Source: Bacillota bacterium
GTDB lineage: Bacteria > Bacillota > Clostridia > Lachnospirales > Lachnospiraceae
Direction of reading: 5' to 3'
DNA length: 5,597 bases
Assembly: GCA_023424995.1 (NCBI GenBank)
Contig: JAFADH010000238.1
Coordinates: forward strand, 1-5,597
Part shown: positions 5,560 through 5,597 of the stretch, piece after piece
Layout of the letters: each line of letters starts with the position of its first letter
Position numbering within the stretch: position 1 is the stretch's first letter
Program-made: the position numbers and the translations under genes
Notes under the pieces: model-generated
What the model saw: the letters and a program-made list of their open reading frames with translations, nothing else
Told to the model about the DNA's origin: nothing
The model's database searches: none

Positions 5560-5597
5560 TATTTTCATAGCCGTAAAAGGCTGTCAGGAAGCAGCAG

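Noticed and set aside
5565..5597. Possible last ten codons plus TGA of a minus-strand gene entering from the right edge
   Set aside because: Ten codons carry no domain signal, and a second frame is also open there. Only its position before the terminator favours it, so it is not listed as a gene.

Overview
The window looks like chromosomal DNA from a Gram-positive Clostridia-type bacterium, with Lachnospiraceae or relatives as a reasonable guess. The grounds are middling G+C genes with AT-rich spacers, strong purine-rich ribosome binding sites (a full AAAGGAGGT before one gene), a textbook sigma-A promoter and short operon spacers. The taxonomic call is inference; there is no rRNA or other marker gene.

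All recognisable genes lie on the minus strand and read right to left. From the right edge there is a strong hairpin terminator (about 5512-5559). An AT-rich stretch follows, with a near-consensus promoter (-35 TTGACA, 17-bp spacer, -10 TAAAAT; 5415-5443). Four closely spaced genes come next: a class III PLP-dependent aminotransferase of the glutamate-1-semialdehyde aminomutase type (5364-3883), a class II aldolase/adducin-type protein (3854-2727), a TetR-type regulator (2712-2059), and an FGGY carbohydrate kinase (about 2020-428). A G:U-containing hairpin with a GAGA loop (387-408) separates the kinase from a GtrA-like membrane protein gene (365-1), which runs off the left edge.

The kinase and the aldolase fit a familiar catabolic logic: a ketose or similar sugar is phosphorylated, then split by a zinc-dependent retro-aldol reaction, as in the fucose, rhamnose and ribulose pathways. 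The aminotransferase as promoter-proximal first gene is not part of those textbook pathways. It suggests an amino sugar, an amino polyol or an amino-carbonyl intermediate as substrate or product. No transporter, isomerase or dehydrogenase is visible, so the substrate cannot be named. The TetR protein sits inside the transcription unit and probably controls it.

The points most worth a second look are: the aminotransferase/aldolase/kinase combination; the aldolase's apparent tandem structure, with an intact N-terminal catalytic domain and a degenerate C-terminal copy; an 18-bp GC-rich palindrome between tetR and the kinase gene whose core recurs in another spacer of the same operon; and the GAGA-loop hairpin before the GtrA-like gene. 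No tRNA, rRNA, CRISPR array, insertion sequence or phage gene was seen.
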